Of a stretch of DNA of 64,000 bases, positions 46,633 to 56,954 are shown piece by piece. This DNA comes from Corynebacterium ulcerans (GTDB lineage Bacteria > Actinomycetota > Actinomycetes > Mycobacteriales > Mycobacteriaceae), in contig NZ_LT906443.1 in assembly GCF_900187135.1 (NCBI RefSeq), forward strand, positions 1,860,001 through 1,924,000, in the 5' to 3' direction. Each line of letters begins with the position of its first letter. Position 1 is the stretch's first letter. Position numbers and translations under genes: made by a program. Below the pieces are notes generated by a model that was not told the DNA's origin, did not search any database, and saw only the letters and a program-made list of their open reading frames with translations.

Positions 46633-47378
46633 TGGGCCAGAAAATCCATCCTCACGGCCTACGTTTGGGCATCACTTCCGAGTGGAAGTCCCACTGGTAC
46701 GCCGACAAGAACTACTCCGAGTACGTTGCTGAGGACATCCGTGTCCGCGAGTACTTGGTAAAGACCTTGGACCGTGCAGGTATCGCCGATATCGTTATCG
46801 AGCGCACCCGCGATCGCGTCCGCGTCGATATTCACACCGCTCGTCCGGGCATTGTGATTGGTCGTCGTGGTTCTGAGGCAGACCGTCTGCGCAAAGAGCT
46901 GGAGAAGCTCACTGGCAAGCAGGTCGCCCTCAACATCCTCGAGGTCAAGAACATTGATGCAAACGCTCAGCTGGTGGCTCAGTCCATCGCCGAGCAGCTG
47001 ACCAACCGTGTGGCATTCCGTCGCGCAATGCGTAAGGCTATCCAGTCTGCAATGCGCCAGCCACAGGTCAAGGGCATCAAGGTTGTTTGTTCCGGTCGTC
47101 TCGGCGGTGCCGAGATGTCCCGCACCGAGCGCTACCATGAGGGTCGCGTTCCGCTGCACACCCTCCGCGCCGAGATCGATTACGGCACCTACGAGGCACA
47201 CACCACTTTCGGACGCATTGGCGTCAAGGTGTGGATCTACAAGGGTGACGTCGTCGGTGGTCGTCGTGAGAGCGAGATCAATGCACCCGCAGAGCGTCGC
47301 CGCCGTGGTGACCGCAACGCACGCCCGCGTCGCGGTGGCCAGCGTCGTAACCGCGCTGAGCAGAAGCAGGAGGGCTAA
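46632..47378 (+). CDS. rpsC: 30S ribosomal protein S3
   Basis: 248 residues from GTG at 46632, (M)[15 protein letters not shown] domain [18 protein letters not shown] and C-terminal ARPGIGVKVW-type strand ([14 protein letters not shown]) are present. A basic Arg-rich tail ([17 protein letters not shown]) is typical of actinobacteria. Confidence 0.97.
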   Translation: MGQKIHPHGLRLGITSEWKSHWYADKNYSEYVAEDIRVREYLVKTLDRAGIADIVIERTRDRVRVDIHTARPGIVIGRRGSEADRLRKELEKLTGKQVALNILEVKNIDANAQLVAQSIAEQLTNRVAFRRAMRKAIQSAMRQPQVKGIKVVCSGRLGGAEMSRTERYHEGRVPLHTLRAEIDYGTYEAHTTFGRIGVKVWIYKGDVVGGRRESEINAPAERRRRGDRNARPRRGGQRRNRAEQKQEG

Positions 47379-47380
47379 GA

Positions 47381-47797
47381 ATGCTTATCCCTAAGCGCGT
47401 CAAATACCGTCGCCAGCACCGTCCGACTCGTAGTGGCGTGTCCAAGGGCGGTAACCGCATCACTTTCGGTGACTACGGCATCCAGGCTCTTGAGCCTGCC
47501 TACATCACCAACCGTCAGATCGAGTCTGCACGTATCGCCATCAACCGCCACGTCAAGCGTGGTGGCAAGGTGTGGATCAACATCTTCCCGGATCGTCCGC
47601 TGACCCAGAAGCCGCTCGGCGTGCGTATGGGTTCCGGTAAGGGCCCCGTGGAGAAGTGGATCGCTAACGTCAAGCCGGGTCGTATCCTCTTCGAGATGAG
47701 CTTCCCGAATGAAGAGGTAGCTCTTGAGGCTCTGCGCCGTGCAGGCCAGAAGCTTCCTTGCAAAGTTCGTATCGTTAAGAAGGAGGACCAGTTCTAA
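47381..47797 (+). CDS. rplP: 50S ribosomal protein L16
   Basis: 138 residues, starting [15 protein letters not shown], with [20 protein letters not shown]. Binds near the A-site tRNA. Stop overlaps the rpmC ATG by one base. Confidence 0.97.
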   Translation: MLIPKRVKYRRQHRPTRSGVSKGGNRITFGDYGIQALEPAYITNRQIESARIAINRHVKRGGKVWINIFPDRPLTQKPLGVRMGSGKGPVEKWIANVKPGRILFEMSFPNEEVALEALRRAGQKLPCKVRIVKKEDQF

Positions 47798-48027
47798 TGG
47801 CTAACGGTACCCCCGCACACGAGCTTCGCGAGCTGAACGCCGAGGAGCTGAAGACCCGTCTGACCGAGGCCAAGGAAGAGCTGTTCAACCTGCGCTTCCA
47901 GGCTGCTACCGGCCAGTTGACCAACAACCGCCGCCTTCGCACGGTAAAGCGCGACATCGCCCGCATCTACACCGTTATTCGCGAGCGTGAGCTGGGCCTG
48001 TCCGAGGTTCCGGGAGCTGAGGCTTAA
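47797..48027 (+). CDS. rpmC: 50S ribosomal protein L29
   Basis: 76 residues. [27 protein letters not shown] and [20 protein letters not shown] form the usual two-helix hairpin at the tunnel exit. Confidence 0.95.
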   Translation: MANGTPAHELRELNAEELKTRLTEAKEELFNLRFQAATGQLTNNRRLRTVKRDIARIYTVIRERELGLSEVPGAEA

Positions 48028-48029
48028 AC

Positions 48030-48308
48030 ATGAGTGAGGCAAACGTGAACAAGAAGGAAAAGGGCGCACGCAAGGTCCGCACCGGCTACGTGGTTTCTGA
48101 CAAGATGCAGAAGACCATCGTTGTTGAGCTTGAGGACCGCAAGCAGCACGCCAAGTACGGCAAGACCATTCGTACCAACTCGAAGGTCAAGGCACACGAT
48201 GAGGACAGCATCGCCGGCGTCGGCGACCTCGTCCGCATCGAGGAGACTCGTCCGCTGTCCAAGGACAAGCACTTCCGTCTCGTTGAGATCATCGAGAAGG
48301 CTAAGTAG
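48030..48308 (+). CDS. rpsQ: 30S ribosomal protein S17
   Basis: 92 residues. [19 protein letters not shown] and [23 protein letters not shown] are diagnostic. Last gene of the S10 block here, because rplN lies 6.7 kb further on, beyond a minus-strand transporter operon. Confidence 0.96.
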   Translation: MSEANVNKKEKGARKVRTGYVVSDKMQKTIVVELEDRKQHAKYGKTIRTNSKVKAHDEDSIAGVGDLVRIEETRPLSKDKHFRLVEIIEKAK

Positions 48309-48342
48309 TCTTTGACAGAGAATTAGCTCCTAGCTAATAACA

Positions 48343-48388
48343 AACGCGGTGTATATCTTGAGGAATTGAGATATACACCGCGTTTTCT
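48343..48388 (+). terminator. Terminator of the S10 operon
   Basis: AACGCGGTGTATATCT (48343-48358) pairs perfectly with AGATATACACCGCGTT (48369-48384), 16 bp, ending in TTTT C TT. Confidence 0.94.
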
Positions 48389-48417
48389 TATGCACAGGTT
48401 ATTGCGGATAGATAAGA

Positions 48418-48462
48418 GTAAAGCCAGACCGAGGCTAGTTGAGAGCGACGGTCTGGCTTTAT
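48418..48462 (-). terminator. Terminator of the peptide ABC importer operon
   Basis: On the minus strand, just after the stop at 48467, AAAGCCAGACCG pairs with CGGTCTGGCTTT (48420-48431 with 48449-48460), then ACTCTTA. It faces the S10 terminator 32 bases away. Confidence 0.8.
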
Positions 48463-48466
48463 TATT

Positions 48467-50143
48467 TTATTCGGCAGCCCAGCCGATGTTTTCTACAGGG
48501 ACGCTAGCAAAAGCATAAGCGCCGTAGTTAGCAAGTCCCTTCTTCACCGCGACAATATTAACGCCGTTGAACTCAGGGATTACTCCGTAGCGAGCGAAAG
48601 CCTCTACTTCTAGTTCATTTCCACGTTTGATTTGTTCCTCACGGGTAGGAAGCGCCTGGAGCTCGCGGATCTTAGCATCGAGTTCAGGGGTTCCCGAGTG
48701 AGAACGATTGAGCTGGGAATCTGAGAGATACATCTGTCCAAAGTATGCGACGCCGAAAGGATCTCCGGCGTTGAAACCGATGGGGAAGATGTCGTAGTCG
48801 TCACTGGTAGCGAGCTTGGAGAAATCAGAAGATGGATGAGTCTCGATCTTCAAATCGATACCGATATCTTTGAGCATTTTTTGGCTAGCTTTAGCAACAG
48901 ATGTAGTCTGCTCATCTTCACCAACCAAAACATATCGAATAGCTAGCGGCTTGCCGTCCTTTTCACGGATCCCGTTGGGGCCTTCAGCCCAGCCGGCTTC
49001 ATCAAGAATGGCCTTAGCTTTGTCTGCATCAAAGGTAGCTACCTTGGAGAAGTTGTCCTGATAGTCCTTCTGGAAGGGGAAGCTGATGAGAGATCCGGGA
49101 GGATCCTCGGTGTAGGGAACACCTTGGAACCATATAGAGGACAGCAGCTTACGGTCTAGACCACGAGCTACTGCCTCGCGTACCTTGATGTCTTGCAAAA
49201 TATCGGACTTTGCGTTGAGCAACAGCAGTGCGTTCTTAGGCAAACGGCCGGTGCGAAGCTCGATACCCTGCATATCCTTGACTGCGGCGTAGCGGTCTTT
49301 CGACGGAACAGCTGTGGCATCGATTTCGCCATTCTTAAAGGCATTGACGGCCGCAGCGGTGTCCATTTGGCGGAAGATGCGCTTATCCAGCTTTGGTGCG
49401 TCACCCCACCATTTTTCGTTGGGGACGAACGTGGCTTCGCCTCGGTTGAAATCAATAGATTCCACCTTGTAGGGTCCTGCTCCCCATTCCGGGTGCAGCT
49501 TCTTTACATAATCATTGTAATTATGTGGATCATTCAAAGCAGGATGAGCGATGATACTAAAGAGGCCTGTCCACCATGGGTAGGTGCTGTCGAATTCTAC
49601 GACAGCCTGCTTGTCAGTAGCGCCCTTGGTCACGGAAGTGATGTTCTCGTAACCGTCGGTGGCTGAAGGAACAAACGCAGGGTCCTTGCCGTTGTTGATC
49701 TTCCACGTGGTCTCAAAAGCACGCCAGTCGATGGGAGTTCCATCATTGAAGACAGCTTTGTCGTTGATGGTGTAGACGAGCTTGGTTTTGGAATTCGAGG
49801 ATTCTTCCTTGACATCCGTTACGTAGTTCTTGTTAAAAGAGAACTCGCCCTCTGGAGTGGAGTCAATAATTGTCGGGTTGTACCATTCCCACAGCATAGT
49901 GGTGTAACGCGTGGAATCTGCGTGGTGGCGATTCTGTTGTTCGGAGATTTCACCAATAGCAGTGGTGAATGTGCCTCCCTGCTTGACCTTGTCGCGATCC
50001 AAGGCATTGTAATCAGCGATACTGATGGTATCGGCGGTCTGCGCGTCCTTCGACGCGGGAGAGTCGCTGCCGCATCCTGCAAGGAATAACGCGCTTGCAG
50101 CAAACACAGCGGCTAATTTTCCGCTGGGACTTCTGAGTTTCAT
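48467..50143 (-). CDS. Peptide/nickel-type ABC transporter substrate-binding lipoprotein
   Basis: 558 residues from ATG at 50143, seven bases after AAGAAAGG; the ATG at 50149 is too close to it. Lipobox LFLAGC anchors it outside the membrane. The body is an SBP_bac_5 (OppA/DppA-type) protein: YNPTIIDSTPEGEF, NGTPIDWRAFETTWKINNG and VREAVARGLDRKLLSSIWF segments are present. Closest use is peptide capture, but nickel or other ligands are possible. Last gene of its operon. Confidence 0.88.
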   Translation of the reverse strand: MKLRSPSGKLAAVFAASALFLAGCGSDSPASKDAQTADTISIADYNALDRDKVKQGGTFTTAIGEISEQQNRHHADSTRYTTMLWEWYNPTIIDSTPEGEFSFNKNYVTDVKEESSNSKTKLVYTINDKAVFNDGTPIDWRAFETTWKINNGKDPAFVPSATDGYENITSVTKGATDKQAVVEFDSTYPWWTGLFSIIAHPALNDPHNYNDYVKKLHPEWGAGPYKVESIDFNRGEATFVPNEKWWGDAPKLDKRIFRQMDTAAAVNAFKNGEIDATAVPSKDRYAAVKDMQGIELRTGRLPKNALLLLNAKSDILQDIKVREAVARGLDRKLLSSIWFQGVPYTEDPPGSLISFPFQKDYQDNFSKVATFDADKAKAILDEAGWAEGPNGIREKDGKPLAIRYVLVGEDEQTTSVAKASQKMLKDIGIDLKIETHPSSDFSKLATSDDYDIFPIGFNAGDPFGVAYFGQMYLSDSQLNRSHSGTPELDAKIRELQALPTREEQIKRGNELEVEAFARYGVIPEFNGVNIVAVKKGLANYGAYAFASVPVENIGWAAE

Positions 50144-50171
50144 GGCCATGCCTTTCTTAAGTTGAGAGAGG

Positions 50172-52238
50172 TTAATTGAGAGGAGTACCCGCAAAGTGAC
50201 AAGCGTGAAGATGGTCTGAATGCTCTGAGTTCTCTATTCTGCGTACCTCCGGTTCTTCGTCTCGGCATCGACGCTGGTGGGCGTCGCCAAGCGTGGCGTA
50301 GAGCGGGCATCGTCCCCGAAACGCGCACCCCGTGATTTCTTCCGTGGGGGAAGGCTGCGAGTCGGTGAGGATGATCCGTCTTCGATTGCGCTCGGCGATG
50401 GGATCCGCCAGCGGAATCGCCGAGAGCAGCGCTTTGGTATAAGGGTGCTGCGGATTATCAAAGAGAGAATCTGTATCGCCCTGCTCGACAAAACGACCCA
50501 GGTACATTACTGCGGCACGATCAGAGATATGACGGATAACGGAAAGATCGTGAGCCACAAAGAGGTAGCTGATGCCTAAGCGAGCTTTGAGCTCGTCGAG
50601 GAGGTTGAGCATTCCTGCCTGAACAGAGACGTCGAGAGCAGAGACGGGCTCGTCCAAGACAATCAACTTGGGGTTGGCAGCAAGCGCGCGGGCGAGAGAA
50701 ATGCGCTGGCGTTGGCCACCGGAAAAGTGGCCGGGGAACCTATCAATATGGGCCGGGTTTAACCCGACTAATTGGATAAGCTCGCGGATGCGCTCATTTT
50801 TATCGCCATCCCATCCCAAAGCATCGAGGGGCTCGCGGAGGATTTCTGCGACAGTGAGCCGTGGATCAAGAGCCCCCATGGGGTCTTGGAAGACGATCTG
50901 AATGTCTTTGCGCAGGAGTCGTCGTTGATGTTTGGATATGCCCGTGACATCTTGTTCACCTAATCGAATCTGAGTGGGCGCTTGCGGGGCCAGATCCATG
51001 ATCTCTAGCAGCGTGGTGGTTTTACCACAGCCAGATTCGCCGACGATAGCAAAGCATTCGCCTTCTTTGATATCAAAGGTCAGCCCGTTCACAGCCCGGA
51101 CTTCTCCCACCGTTCGTTTCAGGAGAGCACCCTTGACCAAAGGGAAGGTTTTAGTCAGATCAGAGACACTCAAAACACAGGCGCGTTTGTCACGAGGGAT
51201 TCGCATCAGGGCGCCCTCATGAACAGGAGGCGTAGGGAAAATCGGAGCGCCATGAAGTTCTCCGTGGGAGATTTCGGTAGAGCGGATACACGCTGCCTGA
51301 TGCTTATCATTAATGGGTAGGAGCCCAGGCTCAGTTGCACGGCATTCGGCTGTGGCTATGGGGCACCGTGGGGCAAAAGAGCACTCGTCGGGCAGATTAA
51401 CCACGATCGGAGGGCTTCCCTCGATAGTGGTAAGGGAGACCTTTTCGCGCTTGTGTACAGAGGGGATAGAACCAAGCAGACCGACGGTATAAGGCATCTT
51501 CGGCTCGCTGAAAAGCTCGTGAACACCGGCGTATTCTACGGGGCGCCCTGCATACATAACCATCACGTTGTCCGCGGTGCCAGCTACAACGCCCATGTCA
51601 TGAGTAATCATGATCGTCGCGGCGTTAGTTTCCTTTTGCGCCATCTTGATCAGGTCGAGGATCTGGGCCTGAATAGTCACGTCGAGAGCCGTGGTGGGTT
51701 CGTCCGCGATAAGAACGGACGGATTATTGGCGATGGCAATGGCTATTACGACGCGTTGGCGCATACCGCCGGAAAATTCGTGGGGAAAAGCAAGGGCGCG
51801 ACGCTTGGGATCGGGTATTCCAACGAGGTCCAGAAGCTCGATAGCTGTATTCCACGCTTTAGCCTTAGAGATTTTTTGGTGGCAGCGCAGAGCTTCGACG
51901 ATCTGAGATCCCACATTGAACACGGGGGTCAGGGCGGAGAGTGGATCTTGGAAGATCATTCCGATTTCTTTGCCGCGTATTTTCGACATGGCGTCGTCGG
52001 AAAGCCCGATGAGCTCGCGGTCATGAAGTTGAACGGAGCCTGTCACTGTGGCGTAGTCGGGGAGCAACCCCATGACTGCCATAGATGTTACGGATTTTCC
52101 GGAACCAGATTCTCCTACTATGCCAAGGGTTTGACCAGGATAAAGGTTAAAAGAAACTCCGCGGACTGCATTGACGTTTCCAGCTTCTGAAGGAAAAGTG
52201 ACATTGAGGTTCTGGACGCTAAGGACTGGATTAGTCAT
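50172..52238 (-). CDS. Fused dipeptide/oligopeptide ABC transporter ATP-binding protein (DppD-DppF in one chain)
   Basis: 688 residues with two full ATPase domains. Domain 1 (about 1-300) has GESGSGKSV, FSGGMRQR and LIADEPTTALD, and ends with the C-terminal metal-binding-like CSFAPRCPIATAEC region of oligopeptide ATPases. Domain 2 (about 350-650) has GESGCGKTT, FSGGQRQR and LIVLDEPVSALD, ending GCAFRGRCPL. These are normally two proteins, DppD and DppF. The gene lies between the permeases and the binding protein. Confidence 0.92.
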   Translation of the reverse strand: MTNPVLSVQNLNVTFPSEAGNVNAVRGVSFNLYPGQTLGIVGESGSGKSVTSMAVMGLLPDYATVTGSVQLHDRELIGLSDDAMSKIRGKEIGMIFQDPLSALTPVFNVGSQIVEALRCHQKISKAKAWNTAIELLDLVGIPDPKRRALAFPHEFSGGMRQRVVIAIAIANNPSVLIADEPTTALDVTIQAQILDLIKMAQKETNAATIMITHDMGVVAGTADNVMVMYAGRPVEYAGVHELFSEPKMPYTVGLLGSIPSVHKREKVSLTTIEGSPPIVVNLPDECSFAPRCPIATAECRATEPGLLPINDKHQAACIRSTEISHGELHGAPIFPTPPVHEGALMRIPRDKRACVLSVSDLTKTFPLVKGALLKRTVGEVRAVNGLTFDIKEGECFAIVGESGCGKTTTLLEIMDLAPQAPTQIRLGEQDVTGISKHQRRLLRKDIQIVFQDPMGALDPRLTVAEILREPLDALGWDGDKNERIRELIQLVGLNPAHIDRFPGHFSGGQRQRISLARALAANPKLIVLDEPVSALDVSVQAGMLNLLDELKARLGISYLFVAHDLSVIRHISDRAAVMYLGRFVEQGDTDSLFDNPQHPYTKALLSAIPLADPIAERNRRRIILTDSQPSPTEEITGCAFRGRCPLYATLGDAHQRRCRDEEPEVRRIENSEHSDHLHACHFAGTPLN

Positions 52239-52241
52239 GAT

Positions 52242-53282
52242 TTAAGCCTTTCCAACTGCTGCGGAATTGGGATCGAGCGCGTCGCGGAGACCGTCTGCAA
52301 TGAACGCCATAGAGACGGTGAGGAGAGTAAGTACGGCAGCCGGGAAATAGAATTCCCATGGTGAGGATAAGAGCGAATTTGCTCCGGTAGAGAGCAGGGT
52401 GCCGAGTGAGACGTCGGGGATCTTGACTCCAAGGCCCAAGAAGGACAAACCAGTTTCGCTCATGACCGCGCTGACCACCCCTAGCGTGGCATTAATGACA
52501 AGAAGTGAGCCAATGTTGGGAATAAGATGGCGGCGAATGATAGTGAAATTGGAGACCCCCATATAGCGGGCTGCCTTGATGTATTCCCGTTCCCTTAGGG
52601 AAATCGACATAGACCAGATCACCCGGGCGTAGTACATCCATCCGAATGCAATCAGGACCACGATGAGTAGTTTCCAGTCACCACCAGAACCGGAGACGAT
52701 GAGCGCAATGATAAGGAAGGAAGGGATGACCAGGAGGAAGTGAATAACTCCTAAGATCGCACGCTCGGGACGCCCACCCAGTAATGCAGCAGTGGCACCG
52801 ACGAATGCGGAGATCATAGTGGTAGCAAGGGAAACGGAGATGGCAATGGTAAGTGAGCGGCCCAAGCCATGAATGACCATGGCAAAGAGATCATTTCCCG
52901 AAGAGCTTGTGCCAAACCAATGCTCCGGGGACGGTGGGCTGCTTAGAGCTAAAAAGTCTGGGTCATCAAAGTTCCACTGAGCTAGCAGCGAACCAAAAAT
53001 TGCAAGCAGGACGAGTAAGAACAGGATCATCGATCCGACTACTGCCATCTTGTTGCGGAGGAAACGGCGCAGGTAGAGGCGATATTTGTTCATCGGTTTT
53101 TGAACCGAGACATGTGCTGCTTCCATACCCTGCTGGGCATTGAGGATTTCCGTCTCTGTGACGCTAGAAGTATTGGTTTGCGTCAGCGGAGAACTGGAAA
53201 CCGTGAGATCTGCTGTGGGCAGAACATTCGGTGAGAGATCTTCGTGTCGGTCTTCGCCGTTATTACGGTATTCCTTGCGCAT
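52242..53282 (-). CDS. Peptide-type ABC transporter permease (DppC/OppC-like)
   Basis: 346 residues. A long cytoplasmic N-terminus (about 1-75) precedes six membrane helices. The family motif region is YIKAARYMGVSNFTIIRRHLIPN (EAA-type loop) and the start of the periplasmic domain is PPSPEHWFGTSSSGNDLF. One base separates it from the upstream permease, three from the ATPase. Confidence 0.9.
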   Translation of the reverse strand: MRKEYRNNGEDRHEDLSPNVLPTADLTVSSSPLTQTNTSSVTETEILNAQQGMEAAHVSVQKPMNKYRLYLRRFLRNKMAVVGSMILFLLVLLAIFGSLLAQWNFDDPDFLALSSPPSPEHWFGTSSSGNDLFAMVIHGLGRSLTIAISVSLATTMISAFVGATAALLGGRPERAILGVIHFLLVIPSFLIIALIVSGSGGDWKLLIVVLIAFGWMYYARVIWSMSISLREREYIKAARYMGVSNFTIIRRHLIPNIGSLLVINATLGVVSAVMSETGLSFLGLGVKIPDVSLGTLLSTGANSLLSSPWEFYFPAAVLTLLTVSMAFIADGLRDALDPNSAAVGKA

Positions 53283-53283
53283 G

Positions 53284-54267
53284 TTAGCTCACCCGGACTC
53301 GTGGATCGAGGATGACAACGAAGATGTCTGCGAGAACTGCGCCTATGGCCGTCATAAGAGCACCGAAGGCCGCGACTGCGACGACTCCATGGATGTCATT
53401 TTTATTAATAGTGGAGACGAAATATTGCCCCATCCCTTGCCAACCGAAGATCGTTTCGGTCATGATCGCACCAGTAAAAATTCCAGGTATAGAGAATGCA
53501 ACGGTGGTAGCTACGGGAATGATGGACGTACGTAGAGCGTGTCGACGCACAGCCTGAGCCCTGGTTAATCCCTTTGCGCGGGCAGTGCGCACATAGTCGG
53601 CGTCTATGTTGTCGAGCAATATTGAACGTTGGAGAAAGTGGTAGCTCGCGTAAGAGATGATGATGAGCGAAACGGTGGGCAGGATGAGATGCTGCGCGTA
53701 ATCGACGAGCTTGGGCAGGAATCCTTCAACACCGACAGATGATGATCCTGTGACAAAGAATAAGTTGGTACCGAGGGTCTGGTTAGTTTTAATAGCAAGC
53801 CATACGACCACGATCGATGCCACCACGACGTGAATGTTCATGGTCAAGATGGAGATGAATTGGAATACTCGATCGCTTGCTTTGTATTGGCGAGAGGCCG
53901 TGAAAACACCTATACCCACGCCAAGCAGCACGGAAATGATTGTGGCGAGAAGCAATAGTTGGGCGGAAACCCAGATGCGATAGGAGATTTGAGAATTTAC
54001 AGAATCGCCTAGGGGAGAAGAGCCCCAGTCCCAGTGGAGGACGATGTTGGAAAGCCAGTGCCACCAGCGTTCAATGAGAGGCTCTTTGTCGTTGAGATTA
54101 AGAGGAGTCAGTATTGCGTCGATACGCGATTCCGGAACAGGCGGCCGACGTCCTACATAGTTTGAACGCGGATTAAGGAAAAAAGACGCGAGGAAGTATG
54201 TAAGGTTCACCGCGAGAAAAATCATGGCCAACCAGCCAAGCGTTTTCTTAACTAAAAACTTGATCAT
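53284..54267 (-). CDS. Peptide-type ABC transporter permease (DppB/OppB-like)
   Basis: 327 residues from ATG at 54267, giving MIKFLVKKTLGWLAMIFL, which matches the usual short cytoplasmic start and first helix. A TTG at 54321 is possible but has no ribosome site. EAA loop: DADYVRTARAKGLTRAQAVRRHALR. First gene of the four-gene operon. Confidence 0.88.
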   Translation of the reverse strand: MIKFLVKKTLGWLAMIFLAVNLTYFLASFFLNPRSNYVGRRPPVPESRIDAILTPLNLNDKEPLIERWWHWLSNIVLHWDWGSSPLGDSVNSQISYRIWVSAQLLLLATIISVLLGVGIGVFTASRQYKASDRVFQFISILTMNIHVVVASIVVVWLAIKTNQTLGTNLFFVTGSSSVGVEGFLPKLVDYAQHLILPTVSLIIISYASYHFLQRSILLDNIDADYVRTARAKGLTRAQAVRRHALRTSIIPVATTVAFSIPGIFTGAIMTETIFGWQGMGQYFVSTINKNDIHGVVAVAAFGALMTAIGAVLADIFVVILDPRVRVS

Positions 54268-54999
54268 AGGATGGGCTGCCTGTCGGAATTTTATGGGTGT
54301 AGGTGAAGCCTCAACTGTCAAAAGTAAAGGGGATCACTACACTCCATTAACGTGAGTCAGTTCATATTAATTATGAAAATTAGCAGAGTCGGGCGTGCTT
54401 GTGTGTGATTTTTTCAAAGAGGTTTAAATGAATTATTTCCATTCATTCCTTGCTCGCTTGGCGCTTTTTTCCTATTAATGCGTGCTAGAAGCTGCAATTG
54501 GGGAATGTGGGCAATGTGGAATAAATGTTAACTACTAAAATTATTCCAATCTTTCCTGTTGGTCAACAGGCTGTTTGTGGGGAAACTTCAGAATGGAAAC
54601 CGCCCATTTCTTCCTCATTTTGGGGTGATTTGTGGAAGCTAGCTGTGGATCGTGGGGCGTGTGGCGACAAGGCTGAATAAACGTGCGGCTGTTATGTGGG
54701 GCGTTGTGAGGTCTTTCTGGAGGGAGATGCGATTTGAAGATGTGATGTGGGGTGGAGGTCATTGAAAGGGGGGGGGCTTGAGAAACGTGGTGGGGTTGGG
54801 CTTGCTGGGGTACTAAGCCTTGTGGTTAAATGTTCAGGTTGCCTATATAGGTCGGCTGATTGCGTGCTAGTTTCCGAGCGCCGCGGCCGAGACCCCTCGA
54901 CCATTTATGGTTCGTTGAGAAAGTGTAGGTGGTAGTACATAGACCGCGTGCGTCAGTTCGGAAATCTGCCGCACAAACATCCAGGTCAGGAGACCCATA
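54268..54999 (+). other. Divergent intergenic region between the peptide importer and rplN
   Basis: 732 bases with no supported gene. The left half is AT-rich and must contain the importer's promoter (minus strand). A G9 run lies at 54768-54776 in a GT-rich purine stretch. TTGCCTATATAGG near 54838-54850 could be part of the rplN promoter. CAGGAGA at 54986-54992 is the rplN ribosome site. Confidence 0.45.
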
Positions 55000-55368
55000 G
55001 TGATTCAGCAGGAATCGCGTCTGCGGGTTGCCGATAACACTGGTGCACGAGAGATTCTGTGCATCCGCGTTCTTGGTGGCTCCACCCGACGCTTTGCTGG
55101 CATCGGCGACGTTATTGTCGCGACTGTCAAGGAAGCAACCCCCGGCGGCAACGTCAAGGCTGGCGAGGTTGTGAAGGCTGTTATCGTTCGTGCAAAGAAG
55201 GAAACCCGTCGTGCAGACGGCTCCTACATTCGCTTCGATGAGAACGCTGCCGTTTTGATCAAGAACGACAACGAGCCTAAGGGCACCCGTATCTTCGGTC
55301 CCGTTGCTCGTGAGCTGCGCGATAAGCGCTTCATGAAGATCGTTTCTCTTGCACCGGAGGTGATCTAA
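55000..55368 (+). CDS. rplN: 50S ribosomal protein L14
   Basis: 122 residues from a GTG start, (M)[41 protein letters not shown] closes the protein. First gene of the spc block, here detached from rpsQ and with its own promoter region. Confidence 0.97.
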   Translation: MIQQESRLRVADNTGAREILCIRVLGGSTRRFAGIGDVIVATVKEATPGGNVKAGEVVKAVIVRAKKETRRADGSYIRFDENAAVLIKNDNEPKGTRIFGPVARELRDKRFMKIVSLAPEVI

Positions 55369-55370
55369 GA

Positions 55371-55685
55371 ATGAAGGTCCATAAGGGCGATATGGTTCTG
55401 GTGATCTCCGGCCCCGATAAGGGTGCCAAGGGCAAGGTCATCCAGGCTTTCCCGAAGACCGATAAGGTCCTCGTTGAGGGTGTTAACCGTGTAAAGAAGC
55501 ACGTTGCTAACTCTGCTCCAGAGCGCGGCGCTGAGTCTGGCGGAATTGTCACCCAGGAAGCTCCAATCCACGTCTCTAACGTCATGGTTCTGGACTCCGA
55601 CGGTAACCCGACCCGTATCGGTTACCGCTTCGATGAGAACGGCAAGAAGGTCCGTATCTCGCGTCGTAACGGGAAGGACATCTAA
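55371..55685 (+). CDS. rplX: 50S ribosomal protein L24
   Basis: 104 residues. [21 protein letters not shown] is the KOW motif and GRIGYRF-like end ([21 protein letters not shown]) is typical. Early assembly protein of the 50S subunit. Confidence 0.97.
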   Translation: MKVHKGDMVLVISGPDKGAKGKVIQAFPKTDKVLVEGVNRVKKHVANSAPERGAESGGIVTQEAPIHVSNVMVLDSDGNPTRIGYRFDENGKKVRISRRNGKDI

Positions 55686-55687
55686 TC

Positions 55688-56251
55688 ATGAGCGAGAACT
55701 ACACCCCGCGTCTGAAGACCCGCTACCGCGAAGAAATCCGCACCGCACTGAATGAAGAGTTCTCTTTTGAGAACGTCATGCAGATTCCTGGTGTGACCAA
55801 GGTTGTTGTCAACATGGGCGTCGGTGACGCTGCACGTGACTCCAAGCTGATCAACGGTGCTCTTGAGGATCTGACCCTTATTACTGGTCAGAAGCCTGAG
55901 CTGCGTCGTGCAAAGAAGTCCATTGCTAACTTCAAGCTCCGTGAGGGCATGCCGATTGGCGCACGCGTTACCCTTCGTGGTGACCGCATGTGGGAGTTCC
56001 TGGACCGCCTGCTGACTGTTGCTCTGCCTCGTATTCGTGACTTCCGTGGTCTTTCTGACCAGCAGTTCGACGGGCACGGCAACTACACCTTCGGTCTTGC
56101 TGAGCAGACCATGTTCTACGAAATTGACGTAGATAAGGTTGACCGTCCTCGTGGTATGGACATCACTGTTGTTACCACTGCAACCAACAACGAGGAAGGC
56201 CGCGCGCTTTTGCGTGAGCTCGGCTTCCCTTTCAAGAAGGCTGAGAACTAA
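55688..56251 (+). CDS. rplE: 50S ribosomal protein L5
   Basis: 187 residues. [34 protein letters not shown] and [20 protein letters not shown] are conserved. It binds 5S rRNA. The spc operon stops here: the usual next genes (rpsN/rpsH and so on) are absent within the window and a terminator follows. Confidence 0.97.
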   Translation: MSENYTPRLKTRYREEIRTALNEEFSFENVMQIPGVTKVVVNMGVGDAARDSKLINGALEDLTLITGQKPELRRAKKSIANFKLREGMPIGARVTLRGDRMWEFLDRLLTVALPRIRDFRGLSDQQFDGHGNYTFGLAEQTMFYEIDVDKVDRPRGMDITVVTTATNNEEGRALLRELGFPFKKAEN

Positions 56252-56302
56252 AGGTTCTTATCCCAATCGAGCTTTAGCTATATAAAAGTAGCGTAAAGCT
56301 TG

Positions 56303-56349
56303 AAAGCAAAGTCACCCACTGATTGACAGTGGGTGACTTTGCTTTTTGT
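56303..56349 (+). terminator. Terminator after rplE
   Basis: AAAGCAAAGTCACCCACT (56303-56320) pairs perfectly with AGTGGGTGACTTTGCTTT (56329-56346), 18 bp with an 8-base loop, then TT. It suits a strong intrinsic terminator. Confidence 0.92.
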
Positions 56350-56954
56350 GTCTTCTGACGCTTTCCCTCTTGTTTTTTGGCGACGTCTCGGGGCGATATT
56401 CCTAAAAATTGTCCGATTAGGGGGTGATGTGGGAAGGAAAAGCAGTAATCGGACATTTTTGTTTTCTTCCGAAAATGGTAAAAAATACAGATTTTGTTGA
56501 AGTAGCACACCTTCTATGGTGATAAAGATCCCATTCTTTAGGAAGTCTGTCGAATTATAGAAAGAAAAAATACGTGTCAGTTTACGATGTGGGGTAACTG
56601 ATGTCCGTTTTGTTGAGCTGCACAAACGGGGGATATCTCATGTGATACCTAGTGAACAATTGGTTCTAGGGAAGCAAGGGTCTACGGGGGAGATATTAAT
56701 TACACAAAAATAGCCGGTTAATATTTTTAACCTGCATACTTCCGTGGTTATTGTCCAGATGTAACACCAAAGACAGAGGGATGTTAATGGTAACTGGCGT
56801 CACATGTCGCCATTGGCTCCTATTCTTGTTTTCTTAGTGCTCATGCTGAGACTCATTATCATGATGAAGCAGGATGGATTAAGGGGACGGATAAGAGCGA
56901 CAAGGACTTCCTGAATTCTTTGGTTTGGAATTCGCGAGAATTTTTGGAGAACCC
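56350..56954 (+). other. Intergenic region before the serine transporter
   Basis: About 600 bases, AT-rich, without a supported gene. A dyad TGGCG-TCACATGT-CGCCA lies at about 56794-56811, some 150 bases before the transporter start, and could be an operator. The transporter's ribosome site TTGGAGA is at 56944-56950. Confidence 0.4.
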
